Shown here: positions 48,666 to 61,438 of the stretch, piece after piece
Position numbering within the stretch: the first letter of the stretch is position 1
Layout: each line of letters begins with the position of its first letter
Source of the DNA: Nemopilema nomurai
Lineage: Eukaryota > Cnidaria > Scyphozoa > Rhizostomeae > Rhizostomatidae
Direction: 5' to 3'
DNA: 64,000 nucleotides
Assembly (NCBI GenBank): GCA_003864495.1
Contig: ML133446.1
Coordinates: forward strand, 124,001 to 188,000
Program-made: the position numbers and the translations under genes
The notes under the pieces: model-generated
The model's input: the letters and a program-made list of their open reading frames with translations, nothing else
Databases searched by the model: none
Told to the model about the DNA's origin: nothing

Positions 48666-51600
48666 ATGTCTGTTGTACGGAGGTTTAGCGAGAGAATACG
48701 AAAATCGTTCAGGCGCCGGCAGCGTCCCGTCTACTCGGACGCTGTCGATGCTAGGCCCGTGAAGAAAGGGTGTATTCGCTGCAAAATTGCACTTCTTGAT
48801 GGCAGTGACCTGACGATTGATGTTGAGGTGAATAATATAGTAATAGATTATTACTATAAATAGTAAACCATACATTATTTCTTGAGCAAATAAGATTTGT
48901 ACAGCCAGTAATGTGTAAAAGGTGCCAACGAATCCTTTTGTTTTGACTGCCCTCCTTTTGCTAGTTGAAGGACTCAAGTGTCACATCAATTTGACGCTAT
49001 ATACACTTTATGCTGGAAGGATATAATTTTAACTTATATGATCTTAATCCTTTTTCTAAAGATAATGCTCTTAATCCTGTCATTTTTCAGATCAAGCCTT
49101 TTAAGTGCTTGTCATTTGTCGGTATTTACGAGGTAGAGATGGTATATACGAGGACTATGAATGGCTTAATGTTGTTTCTTAGAACAGTCTTGGAAAGTCT
49201 TGGATTGTTGATTGTGTGATAGTTAGTTCTTAGTACATACCAACAACTTTTAATAGTCTGAGGCTATCAATGATGCCCCAAATCTGTCTCAAAAATTTGT
49301 CTCATTACAGAAAAAAGCACTCGGGCAACATTTAGTCAAAAAGGTTTTGATGCACCTTGACCTGGTAGAGAAGGATTATTTTGGACTCCAGTTTATGGAT
49401 ACGAAGCAAGTTCCTGTAAGTTAATTTTCCACTATTATTTTTCTGTAATGGTAATGGCATGGTGTATTGACTAAGTGACTAAAATTAGTTCATGACTCAC
49501 CAACAATCAGTTCAGTTCACCAACTATTTGGTTGTCATGTGAATTGGTATTTTTTCTGTGCAGCATTGGCTGGACCCAACAAAGAAAGTGAAAAATCAAG
49601 TCAAAAGTAAGTTATGTTGTTTATTTCACATTGTTATAAACATAACTGATGGTAAGTTTCTTTTTAGCAAGTTTATGTAATTTCTAAAGCACTACCTCAA
49701 CATATTTCCTCTTATTACTGGTGTATTATACTTGGAGCACAAGCATCTATGCACAAGTTACCTCCCATATGTTTGGTATTTCCTTCTGAATTGAGTGCTT
49801 CATTGAATTGGTTACCAGAGGTCACTTCTTGTGACATGTTACATGACCCCCAGTGTGATTGGTCAGTTGGTCAGTCAGTTACATTGACATCAAACTTATT
49901 TCATGGTGTTATATTGTAGCACCAATGATTTCTCCAAAAACATTTTGTTGCTGTTACACAGTGTAGAAGCAATCAGGAAAGGGAGATTTCTGATCTCCCT
50001 GAGGCATCTAAAATACCTTTTTACTGAGTATGATATATTTCTGCTGAGGACTTTGTTCATATTGTTTGGAGATTTATCAACACGTTATACATATTGATTG
50101 CTTTTCAATGTGTAAAAGTTTTCAAGATTCATTAAGATTTATACCTTTTAATTTTGATTATAGTTGGTCCCCCTACACATTGCACTTCAGAGTTAAATTC
50201 TATGCAGCAGATCCAGAAAATCTTCATGAAAACTCACTAAGTAAATGTATTTTTTAACATTATCATTATTTCATTCCATCTTGTTTCTTAAAGCAATATT
50301 AATGCTCTTTTGGTATGCATGCCTTACACAAAAAACTAAATTTAACATTCTGGTTTCTTGCAATAACTATTACCCATGTCTGAAGACTATATTATTACAC
50401 AACTTCCTTTCTTATAATAGTAAATCAAGTTTCATCTCATCTGACTCTCAAAGTCCCATTTGACTGCACAATGCAACCGTTTGACTGCCCAATTCAATAC
50501 CACACATGTTTGCTAGTTAGAACAAAGAAGCAGTTGTGTGCAACTTAGTGACAGAATTCATGTCCTAAGTGTTTTCTTCGTTTTACAATGTTTGCCATAT
50601 TTTCTACAGATATCACTATTTCCTACAAATAAAACAAGACATTTTAAGGGGAAAGTAAGTAAATGTATTTTATTTTGATTTATCTGTGCCTAAACCTAGT
50701 CCATGTTGCATTAATTTAAATTAAGGCATTTAAGAGCCACATGCTGGTGATGACTATCAGAAAGCATTTTAATATGGGTTCTACTCCAATTATTTGAATA
50801 AAATGCTATGTACAAGTTTTTGTCTATAGCTATTTTGTCTCCATTCTCCTTTGCTTCACATAATACTTTTTCTGATAAAAATATGTAATGTATCATTATC
50901 TTCACCTTGGTCCTTTTTAATTATTGTCACTATTCTAACATAGCCTCCATTCATGGTGAGCTGGCCTTGATATTCTCATTTGCATAAAAAGGTTGTGAAA
51001 CATCAGAGATTATTTTCATGTCAGCCTGGCTCCGAAAAATCTACATCTTTTCCTTGGCTCTCAAAAAGATCACAATTGTTAACTCTTGTAGGCTGAAGCC
51101 AACATTTGAGCAGATGGTTGGGTTAGGTGCATATGCTGTGCAATGTATGTGAAAAAATCTTTTTATAATTTTATGAGCTAAGGATTTCTTAGTGATAATA
51201 TATCTGGAGTTTATTGCCCAGAAGTATCCTGAAAATTTTTAACTTCTTCCAGCAATACACGAATACTGTTGTTTATAGAGTTTGTGTGTTAAATTCTGTT
51301 TGGTGTGTGTAAGTTTATTTTTCTGTATGAATCAAATTTGATTTGTTTGAAATAACAACAAGAGAAAATGTTTAATTTGCGATTAATGTTCATTATATCT
51401 TTTAGATATCTCTTATTTAGCCTATATGCACAGTATTTGATATACATGAGTTCATTTTCAGCTGAGCTTGGTGATTTTGATCCAACTTTGCATATTGGAA
51501 ATTATGTCTCTGAATTTCGGTTTATGCCTGATCAGGTAAGACCAAAGTTGACTACCAAAGTGCTAAAGTCTTCTAGATTTTGTAAAAACCTAGCTTTAAA

Positions 51601-54310
51601 CTAATATGATTTTATGTTATTTTGATATAGCCTTTTCAAGCCTTTTCGCATTGCCATCTAGAAATGGCATTTTGCATGATCTAAAACTTGAGTATGATCA
51701 TAGTCATTGATATGTCTTATTGTCGTTTAGCAAGTATGTCAAGTTTCATTGTGCTGACAAATTTTACAGAGATATCTTTTGCAAAAGGAAGACACAGAAA
51801 TACCATGTAGCATTTGTAGTGAGATCTGTAGTTTTTAAATGTGTAACTGTATGTACAATTTTTTTACTGATTTCAGAGTGCACAATTGGAAGCTAGCATT
51901 GAGAGGCAACATAGGCAGCTGCTGTGAGTTCAACATTTTATTGAGATCTTTATACATTTACTTGATATACTGTACTTGTCAAGCACCTATTTATTTCTTA
52001 TGATATAATAAGGTGTCAGCAAAGTAATCTTTGTTGCTATGCTACAACTTGATGTGATTTTTCTAGTTGCACTTTGCTTTTTAGGTTATCCGTTCTTGAT
52101 AAAGACTTGTTTGATTATAAGTTGATGTTACTCCTCAGGAAATGAGATTATTTGCTCAAAATAGTTGATGATGTGGTTGATTTTCAAGTTGCTAATGAAC
52201 TTGAGTGAATAAAATATTTTTTCTCTAGTGGAATAAATCCTGCTGAGTGTGAATTAGAATTTCTAAGAATAGCCAAGGACTTGGAGAACTATGGTGTGGA
52301 TTTGCACACGGTTGAGGTATGCATTCTGTTTGTCTTGTAAGACAGTTTTTACTTTGATCTTGCATGTTATGCATTTGATCCTGGCTTTATCAATGTCAAA
52401 GCCCCTGGATTTCTGAAAAATGGACTCTTTCCTTGTCAACTTCCATACTTCATGAGAGACAAAAGACGCTCTTTACCATATTTTATTTGGATAAATGGAA
52501 CTTAATGATGGTGAGAAAGGCTGATTTATAAAGTTTTGCAAGCTTGTTGTGGTTTCACGTTTTCCGGAACAGTGACGCATTCAGTAGAAATCCGAAACGC
52601 TCACAGAGACAATAATCCATGGACATTTTTCCAAGGCAGTAATGGCATGGCTATTTCATTGATTTCTAATGGGCTTGAAGCGTTTCCTTTGTCTAATATT
52701 ACAGACAATAAAAGCATTGATAATCGCTATTTGACAAATACCGGATTGAGCGATAGTTTTGTTAATCATGATATAATCTCTTAAGATATGTATGGATCAT
52801 TCTTTTGAGGACTCTCCGTGTTCGGGATTTCTGCCATTAGCAATGAATTGTTGTACAGCTTCTTAAATTGCAGCAGCAAACTTTGCGTTGGCTTGATAGA
52901 AGGCAGGCACGCTTAATTTGTTTGAATTGGTCAGCAATATACCTTGTATCATGGGTCTTTTGCTGCAATCAACCGTCTATTTAAACTAGAGATCCTAGTA
53001 TCCCTAAAGCGAAACCTGGCCCAACCTCAACCGGAAGCGTTATTATCCTACCCACATATTCCGTTGACCCTAGTTTCTCTTTTGAGTGTGTTTTTTCTTC
53101 AACGACGGTTTAATTTTCTTCTGTTTACTAACGAATTTGCTCCTCTTCAATAAGCACTTTGGGGTTTTTAGCAAGGCAAAAGCACTTTCAGTCTGTTGAT
53201 AACTGTGCTTGTACATAATCTCAAATGTGAGTTCTCCTCAAACTAGTTAGAACCTTGCAATTATTGCTATTGCCTTGCCAGAAGAAAAATGGTAACGGTG
53301 AAACGAAACCAGGCGGATAGCTTCCGGACTCGAGAGTTTTTTAATCAAAATTTATCTCCACTTTGAGGTCGTTCCTTTTTTAGAAAGATTTTATCGTAGA
53401 CATTCTTCAAATGTGTTTATTTTTGATGAGGTTTCTAGATTGGTTTATTGCTAGACGCGCCCCTTTCAGAAATGTTTAAAGCTTTGGTGCGCATCTTTAA
53501 GTTTCCAGGACGTATTGCTCCCAATCCATCAGCCTAGCTTGCTTAGCGGCTTGGAAGTAATAGCCGCTAGCGGAAACATGGTTTAAAGATCGATCGTCAT
53601 TTGAAAAACTATGTAGTTTAACTGAATTCACTGATTGTTTGTGCTCAATTTTTGCATTTCATAAATGCAGGATGGTCATGGCAAGGAATGCCTGCTTGGT
53701 CTCTCCGCCCGTGGAATCTTTATTTACAAAGATAACCAGAAAGTAGCGGGACATCCGTGGTGAGTCGACTATTCTTCTTAGAGGAGTTGGGGAGGAGTAC
53801 GTCATAGGAAATATCTTCGTTTAATATCTTCTCCCGAGTCGTTTTTTGGAAGATGGATGATGGACGATTTTGGAATCATTCTTTGATTCGTTTCTCGATG
53901 ACTTTCATTTTAACACTCGCAGTGACGATTTTTCAGGCTAATGTCGAATTTCCATTATTGTGAATAATGAATTCTCTCATTTCCAATTTAGGCCTAAAAT
54001 CACAAACATCGCATTTCACAAGAAGGAGTTTGTCATGGCAGCACAGGTAAAGTTTTGGAGACTTTAAATATTTAAATATTTTATCACATTTGATCTGTGC
54101 ATGGCTAAGATTACTGAAATTTCGAAGTAATTGCCTGATTCTTCTTTGCTTGTCTGGGATCGAGCGATTTTTTTATCTGTTTTCAAGTATCAGAATATTT
54201 GCTGTTTATTAGAAACAAAACGGAAATGAAGAATTCAGGTTCTTACTTACAAGCTCAAGAGCCAGCAAGCATTTATGGAAGTGCGCTATCGAGTACCATA
54301 CCTTTTTCAG
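48666..54310 (+). CDS. FERM-domain block of the EPB41L4-like gene (exons 1-12)
   Basis: F1 begins with [18 protein letters not shown] in exon 1 after a basic N terminus ([15 protein letters not shown]). F2 covers exons 4-9, including [14 protein letters not shown] and LGAYAVQSELGDFD. F3 covers exons 10-12, with [20 protein letters not shown] and the terminal [14 protein letters not shown] that ends every 4.1-type FERM domain. Introns are short except 52317-53670. That intron holds an open frame (52536-52784) I do not consider a gene. Confidence 0.92.
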
Positions 54311-57300
54311 GTATTAATATTACTAGTATTATTAGTATTAATTTAATGTACCATACCATTTGTACATCTGTTTTGTTATTACGTCTGTTTCTTTTATGAC
54401 TAAATTGAACAAAATGCTCACAGCCAATATATTACGTGTGATTGGAGACCTGTGCACTTGTTAAACCTATGTTTATTAGAGATTATAAAAACAGTAAGTA
54501 GCATCAAACTTTTAGGTAAAGATCGCTCGGAAATTATAGACTTTTCATCTACGGTTCAGACACCATAGAGATTTCCTATCGCCTATCTGCCATTGCTAAG
54601 TTACCAAATTTGATCCTTGGACTTATAAAGAGAGTATTTTGTCCTTTAACATTAAGCCATGTCTATTCGTTTTTTTCCTCTTTAAGTAGATTGATTCTTT
54701 TCGTTATCATACGAACCTGCACTGACTCTTGGAGTTTCCAATATTTAAAATTAGTATCCTAGATATGTGTTTCATTTCTGCTAAAATTCTACCAAGTTGC
54801 CACTTTTCTTTTGCAGAATGACCAAAGCCGCTGAACCCGTAAAAAGGAGAGCAAGCTTTTTGAGTTTTGGGTCTAGATTTCGTTATAGGTGAGCCACGAG
54901 ATGTACAGTTCGATGAGCTTCACAAGGAATCTGACGCCGATTTATGTTTTCATACTGTAAAGAGGCAATCGCTCTAATCCCGTGTACTCTTTGAACAGAG
55001 TGTCCCCGTTGAAGCCTGATCCTAGTTGCATGTGAATATAGAAATCGATGCCAATGATCCTTTATGTTATAAGGTGTTGAAACATTCGTACCTCAGTTCC
55101 AAATGCCAAGAAAACTGTGTTTTTATGCTTTTTAGGGAAGTGGCCTTGCTTGATTTTAATTTTTAAAATTACAAGCCTCTTTGTTACTATAACCAGCAAT
55201 TCTATCTCCATGGTATTCATTGAACAGGAACTGCCTATTCGTTTAACCGTCTGTCTATGTCGATTCGATTTTATGCAAATCTACATCATCAACTTTAATC
55301 TGAATACTGTCTTGTCTACAAATATTAGTGAAAGGATGTTTTTGAAAGCAGATGTTGGTAGGCAAGGGCACTCTTTGCTGTACGAATCTCTCCATATCTC
55401 CATCAGCCCGACTCAGTTTTACCAGTCCTTCATTTTGCTATTTCAGTGGAAGAACTCTTCAGCAGGCCAGCAAAGATGACAGTGTCAATGCTCGGAAGTC
55501 TCTTCACGTGAAAAGGTCGAGTTATTGAATATTCATTGTTCCTAAGGGTTGTTATTAGTTTGAGTCGCTATTTATACGACATGCTAAGGAACAGTAAGCT
55601 AAGTATATATTTTTAAATAAAGGCTTTTAGATTTAGCTGGATGTTCTATACGAACAAAGTTCTTCTAAGCCTCTGGCTGTAGTTCATTTGCATGTCTTAG
55701 CCAATCTATGAAATATTACTGGGTGTTTTGTCATTTTTAGGACGAGGAGTGAGAGATACGCTCAGAGATCTACCATAGGTAAGGCTCGAACAGCGCCAAA
55801 TGCGGCCCCTCTCATAGATATGCTTTGTTAGTCAGTACATTTAAAATTGTTAAGCTAGATCTTTAAGGTAGGGAACTGTTTGTTAAACTTTATGTCTAAA
55901 TGTGCGCTCATCAATTGAAGCTGTTCTCTGTGTTTTTATCAAAGGGTACATCAGGATTGGCTCAAACGTTTGGGCCAAGTCATTTAATGGCGATTATTAC
56001 CGTGGCCAAGTTACAGCTTTGTCCGAGAAAGTTTACATTAAGTTTGAAAATGGAGACACCATTGCTCATGATAGGTGAGCCTTGATTTTTAATCACAATC
56101 ATGATACGTTTATACAAGACTTTATGAGTTTTAGAGTTTCCTCGTAGCAGGCTGCAGTGCATTAATTGATTTGTTATCTTCAGCACATCGAAGTAGTAAT
56201 GTTTTGCTGTTTACAAAAGTTATCTCAGAAAGACACTCAAAAATGTTTATATTGAAAAAGCAGCGATTAGATTATCTCAAAGAAAAATTCCGTGCACTTT
56301 CGTACAACGGAACTTTTTTTCGATCAGAACTGACGAAGAATGTGTGGTGTTCGATATGGACCCCAACCCAACAGAAATAGAGATCGGCTCAAAAGTCATA
56401 GCTCATTGGAGTGGACTGTCTGCCATGCTTCGCGGAACTGTGGAGAAGAAGGAAGGTGACAAGTATTTTGTGCTGTATGATGACGGTGACAAAGCGTTCA
56501 ACAGGATCCAGCAAATCAGAATTTTAAAGCCCCCTCTCTACTTTGGTAAGCCAGTCTTGGAACCTTGAGAGATATAATTACTTCTTTCTCTAATTGTAAC
56601 AATGGGTATGACTTTGGTATGTTTTTAGTGCTGGGAAGAAAATTAAAATAACTTTTGTGAATACCTGATCCAGCTAGAGGATTTGCTAGTTAATCGATAT
56701 GGTGTTTTGTGTCTTTCGAGGACAATGCTTGATTTTTTGCGCATTATCCTTTAGTGCTTTAGGCATCTTTGTAAATTATCGTTAGCTTAAAATGGAACCT
56801 GGCTGTAGGCCATAGGTCATAGGTCAGAGGCCAATTGTATTTGTTTACGCAACGGTCTCCATGGTGTCGTTGCAGGACCGGGGTCAGGTTACTCTCGCAT
56901 TCAAAAGCGCCTGTCCATGAAAGCAACTTCCTTAATTGGCGATGCGAGAACCTCAGCATCAGCTGACGATAACAATGGCACGAAGAGCCAGAGAGGAGCC
57001 GAGGTGACTGTCTCTGCTGATGTTGCACCGAGTCGAAAGATAAACACAAGGACAGACAAGACCTCAGTCAAGTCGAATAAAAGTGACACCAGTGAAGTAT
57101 GTGCCTGTCTCTCAGATTCTTGTTGCCGACAGTTGCGCACTCTGCTTTGAAATGACGCGATTTTTTATTTTTTCTGAAAGTGGTCATTTGCTGTTCTAAT
57201 GGCAGCATTCCCTTTAGATATTAAAATTAATTTTTTGAAGCACTATATCATTGTTGCTGTAAAAGGTCGCCCGAATTTCATTGATATTCAATGTGGAATT

Positions 57301-57947
57301 CTTCGTATCGCTCGATAGGTGTTCTTCTCGAAATTTGACTCTATCCAAGACGATCCAAGACAACGAAACAACAGTCGGGACCCAAATTCAAACGGTGTCA
57401 AGAATGGAGAGCAGTCTGGTCGCAGAGCACCCAATGAGACTGGTGACCAGAGATGGTACACCCATGTCAAAACGAGCGAGGTTCCTGAGGAAAGACGGCC
57501 CTTGGCCCAGGAGAGAACGGATGGTGGCCCCCACTACAAGGTACATCGATGCCAAGGCTTTGTTGGCACTTATAAGTTAAAGTTCAATGGCTGCTTCTTT
57601 GTTTCTAGAAACATTTTTATTTTAAAAGTGCACTTTTTACTTGTGCCTGTGTTTATTCTCGTATTACCGACCTTTTTTGACTGCTTAAGGTCGGAACTGG
57701 CCTGCATCAAGTCTTTTTTGATTGTATGTTTCAGAAATTTATAGATGAATGCCACCCAATGACGACGCTTTTGTTCTGTGATTTTAATTAATCGTAGCTT
57801 TCATCACCAATATCTGTTTTTAATCTATTCGCTTGTTTACAGGTGGTTCAAAAAACAACACGAACAACAAGGTCCTATGAATCATCGTACAAACAAAGAT
57901 CAAACAATGGCCACCGTCCTGAGCCTACCTTCGTCACAGAACTCTAA
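48666..57947 (+). CDS. EPB41L4-like FERM protein with tandem Tudor-like repeats (20 exons)
   Basis: This is a band 4.1 superfamily protein that should link membrane proteins to the cortical skeleton. Exons: 48666-48827, 49311-49415, 49564-49606, 50164-50240, 50610-50654, 51092-51144, 51462-51535, 51877-51923, 52229-52316, 53671-53759, 53992-54046, 54213-54310, 54817-54888, 55447-55515, 55741-55778, 55945-56074, 56328-56545, 56876-57096, 57319-57540, 57843-57947. Phases agree except at exon 4 (see findings). Allowing for two missing bases gives 670 residues. FERM spans ~39-313 ([54 protein letters not shown]). A FERM-adjacent region follows (FGSRFRYSGRTLQ, 313-370), then two Tudor-like units (373-480) and a basic, Ser-rich tail ending FVTEL. 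The best family matches are EPB41L4A/B, then EPB41L5/Yurt. Exon 14 uses a weak GTCGAG donor. Confidence 0.92.
55945..56545 (+). CDS. Two Tudor-like exons (16 and 17) of the EPB41L4-like gene
   Basis: Exon 16 (55945-56074) encodes [20 protein letters not shown], then [15 protein letters not shown]. Exon 17 (56328-56545) encodes [20 protein letters not shown], then [20 protein letters not shown]. Both share the spacing IGS-x-V-x-A ... RG-x-V ... Y/F ... GD ... R, that is, the five-strand barrel pattern of Tudor / Agenet-like modules, each ~50 residues. Phases match on both sides (1 to 2, then 2 to 1), so the repeats splice cleanly between the FERM-adjacent exon 15 and tail exon 18. Confidence 0.85.
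57319..57947 (+). CDS. C-terminal exons 19-20 of the EPB41L4-like gene
   Basis: Exon 19 (222 nt, phase 0 to 0) and exon 20 (57843-57947) end in [15 protein letters not shown] and TAA. Two other points deserve care: exon 19 is open in more than one frame, and the chosen one follows the phase of exon 18 (phase 0). The last residues VTEL fit a class I PDZ ligand (Thr at -2, Leu at 0). Confidence 0.7.
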
Positions 57948-60900
57948 TCCAATGGGCCGTATTCCCCACCATAATCATCCATTTTTGTTATATCTTTGTA
58001 GCCAATACGTATTTAATCGGTAGTTAACTTGCATGCTTGTTGTTGTTGACGATAAGAAGTGACAGCTCGAACTGTTTTGGGAATGTAAACAATCTCAGAA
58101 CCCACAATCAGAATTCAGAATCCAGAATCGCATAGAGTTGGTAACTGGGATAAATGCCAGAATTCTAACTTCCTTAGCTTGCTTTTTTCCATTATATTGC
58201 AACAAATGCTTCTTTTTTACATTGCCATCGGTTTATATATTCTACATAATGTTCCAGTTAACTTTATTTGGTGACAAGGCTCATCAGAAGCCTGTTTCAG
58301 CCCCAGTGGCTCAGACACATTATCAACTTGCAAGAGTTTAATATTCTCATCCAGAGTGTAAGATTTATTCATTGTCATATTTTGTTAATATCAATTTAAG
58401 ATAGTCAAAGGAAGCATGTTTTGATAGCTTCTGACATCGATTAAAAGTAGACTTAGGGGCATTACTCCATTTGATGGTATCTATTAGAAACGCTTTCTTT
58501 GTCATTCCACCTGTCAATATCTGATAACGTCACTTTTGAAAGTTATTCTTAAATATCGATGTATTGAGACTGTATCTTTTAGTTAATTTTGGTTCCATAT
58601 GCGTAATTGGCACCAAATCATTATGCGGGAGAATTTTAATGTTTTTTGACGGATGAAATTATGGGATTGTTGTATATTTTTAATTTTTCATTTATGATAC
58701 AAATTTTTTGTTTTCTCAACATATGCAGCGTAGCAGATTTAAAGTTTAATTTCTGGGTTGATATTGAAGTCTTAAGGTGAGTTTTGGAACAAGCTGGTAT
58801 ATAGTTTCGGATAACGTTATATGTTTTAGGAACTTGTTTTGTAGCATAAGGCGTCTCTTCAAGGATGTATTTTGTCAATTGTTTCTTAGAAATAAAGTGC
58901 CATTTCGGAACTCCTTTTGTAGTGGCTGTATTTCTTATTGGTCTCGACTCCTATGTGTAGAGTTATAGCTTTCAACTGTTTATTTTTCTTTCATAGAGCG
59001 CACGAAACACATATCCCAATCCTTTAGTTCAAAGGGTTCTATGAACTATTAACACAAAGTTTTTCTTCTCTTCTTTAACTTTTTCGTTCCAACTTTTCTT
59101 CTGAATTGGTTAATTTTATTTTACTTTTTGTCTACATGTTTGTCTACCCAGGACACTGGCTTCTTAGAAAGACGGCACTTGTCTTTCATTGGGCTCGAAC
59201 GGTTTTTGAAAGGCCATCAGAACACACTGTTTGCCTTTTCCAGGTGTTTCATTTTTGATGTCCCGCCCTAAATGAGCTCATCGATTGATAATATTTATCT
59301 TGATGTTCTTTACTTTTTTAATGTACGCAGCGCTCTTCATTTGAAGATTACCTATCCAAAGATCATTCTCGTAACATCTTTTTCGTTTCTACTTTCTACA
59401 AATATTTTCTAGAAAACTACTTTAAGCATCCAGTCATTCTTCACTTCATTTCATCCTTCCTGTTTATTTTAATGTCAGCAAACATCAAATGTTGTATATG
59501 GTCATGTGAATAAGATCGATAATCCAAATCTGAAAACTTTAAACTTTGTGGACAACTTTAAATCGCATAAACTCAAAACAAATCCTTGAAACTGAAAGTG
59601 CTTGCAAAAATGCCCGTCTTATTAACTAGAATTCATTTAAATCTCCTAGAGCCTACCAAATTCTCTTTTTATTACTGCTTGCATGCCTGATTCACTGCAT
59701 TTCAAAAGTCGATTCATGTTGTCAAATATTTCAAATTTCCATCGAGGAGCTCAGATTGCGATGAAAATTAAGCTTTGAGTCCCCGTAGGTTATAATTCTC
59801 ATCGTATTAGGACCAGGTGTCCTATAGACCGGTGATATGTTCTGCTTGTATTATTTTCATTATGTTCTGCAGAAGTTCAAGTAGAGTTCATGTATATCGT
59901 TGTGCGCAAGTTGTGTTAGAAATTCTACACAGCAGCTTCGCGTTGTCGTAGTAATACTTTTCACAGCAACATGATTACGTTTGCTATTGTTTGCCATGTT
60001 TGCTATTGTTTGCCATGTTTGCTATTGTTTGCCATGTTTGCTATTGTTTGCCATGTTTGCTATTGGTTGCCATGTTTGCTATTGTTTGCCATGTTTTGTC
60101 GAGAGACCTAAATTTGTGCCATTGTCAAGTGCTTGAATTAATTTTCAAAGCTTTTCAACAATCAAAACTTTCCACGGAAATTATTAGAGACATTGAAATT
60201 CGTTTTCCAAGTAGGAAAATACAGATGGACTAGGGATGATAGATGACAATTCAATTTTAGGCATATATTTCAAGACGAATGCTAACTGATGTTTTATCAA
60301 ATTAATAACACAGTGCTGATTGTATATGTGAAATTGTCATAAAGATACTGATTTTAATAAACAAGATGTTCTAGATAAAAACATAAGAAGCGAAAACGGT
60401 TTAGGATAACTTGATCACGGTTGTGTCCGGCAGTTTTTGCTCCCAAGACATGGAAATTTTGAAAGAGAGAAGTCGACCATTTTAAAGACCTTCATGGTTT
60501 ATAGGTAAAAAGTGCTTTTTCACTGCCACACTTCGACTTTACATACCTGGTTTCAGAAACACTGTCATCGCCAAATCAACAACAGGATAAATACCATGAA
60601 CTTAAATTTCACACAATATTCCTTGCGTGTGTTTCTTGCTACACGCTAAGAACAGGTTTGGCTAGATGATTATTTATGCTTGCAGCAAATATGTACTACA
60701 CGTATGGGATAATGAGCTGGGATGTTATAAGTCCTCAGAGAGCACTCTAGATGACTACACTGATGGTAATGGCATGCCGATGTGCTCTGGCTTAAGGTTG
60801 CTCGTGCTTCTATTTGTGTTTTCTTTTCGTGTTTTTTCTCAGATGTTTACGCTGGTTGAATTATGATGTGCTCACTTTTTGTCCCATTTTAAGAGGCTAC

Positions 60901-61438
60901 CGAATCGAAAGCCATTCCTCTTTAGCCTGCGATAATTTCTTAAACTATTGTTCGACATGTTTACACTGCCTCATTACATTTTATCATTTTGAATTTGGAC
61001 ATCAGCCACCAAAGTGTTACTTGTAATAATCCCCTGATACTTCCCTGCCCGGAATATCATGATAATGGCGTGGTATTTTTGATGCGCACATCTATTTTCG
61101 CATTGCCATGGTTCTCCCAGGGTGAGCTGACAAACTCGCGCAAAAATGCAACGATGAAGTCCACTAATTAGAAAATCCAATTAATAAATTCTCACATCGG
61201 AATGCAGATAAACAGCATGCGCAAAGAAGCATTTAAAAATGGCATCTTTGGCTCGCTCGCTTTTTTCCAGGAGCATCAATGACAGTCATGAAGGTATGTT
61301 TCGCTACCTTAGTGAAAGTTTTACGTTTATCGTCCCATGACTGTGTTTTAACTTAATTTAACTCTCTTTGCCGTCTATGACAACGCTAATGTCGATTCTT
61401 AACTTTTCAAGGTGCAATTTTATTATGTTTCGTAGAAC
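57948..61438. other. Intergenic region between the 4.1-like and lectin genes
   Basis: This includes the 3' UTR of the 4.1-like gene (AATAAA near 58890 is one possible signal) and a 19 bp minisatellite near 59985. A possible short upstream lectin exon lies at about 61278-61292 (ATGACAGTCATGAAG followed by GTATGT). I see no other gene. Confidence 0.5.
59982..60095 (+). repeat. 19 bp minisatellite, about six copies
   Basis: The unit GCTATTGTTTGCCATGTTT repeats in tandem with a single T-to-G change in the fifth copy. Because 19 is not a multiple of three, the open frame across it cycles through all three frames and is not a gene. Confidence 0.95.

Noticed and set aside
55117..55479. 120-codon ORF overlapping exon 14 of the 4.1-like gene
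   Set aside because: It lies mostly in an intron, in a different frame from the FERM-adjacent coding, and is hydrophobic by T-richness.
57281..57580. Alternative reading frame of exon 19 (..[18 protein letters not shown]..)
   Set aside because: It looks protein-like, but exon 18 ends in phase 0 and exon 20 starts in phase 0, which fixes the other frame. Kept only as an alternative if the splice sites prove different.
59991..60233. 80-codon ORF rich in Cys and Leu
   Set aside because: It is a translation of the 19 bp minisatellite, which passes through all frames.
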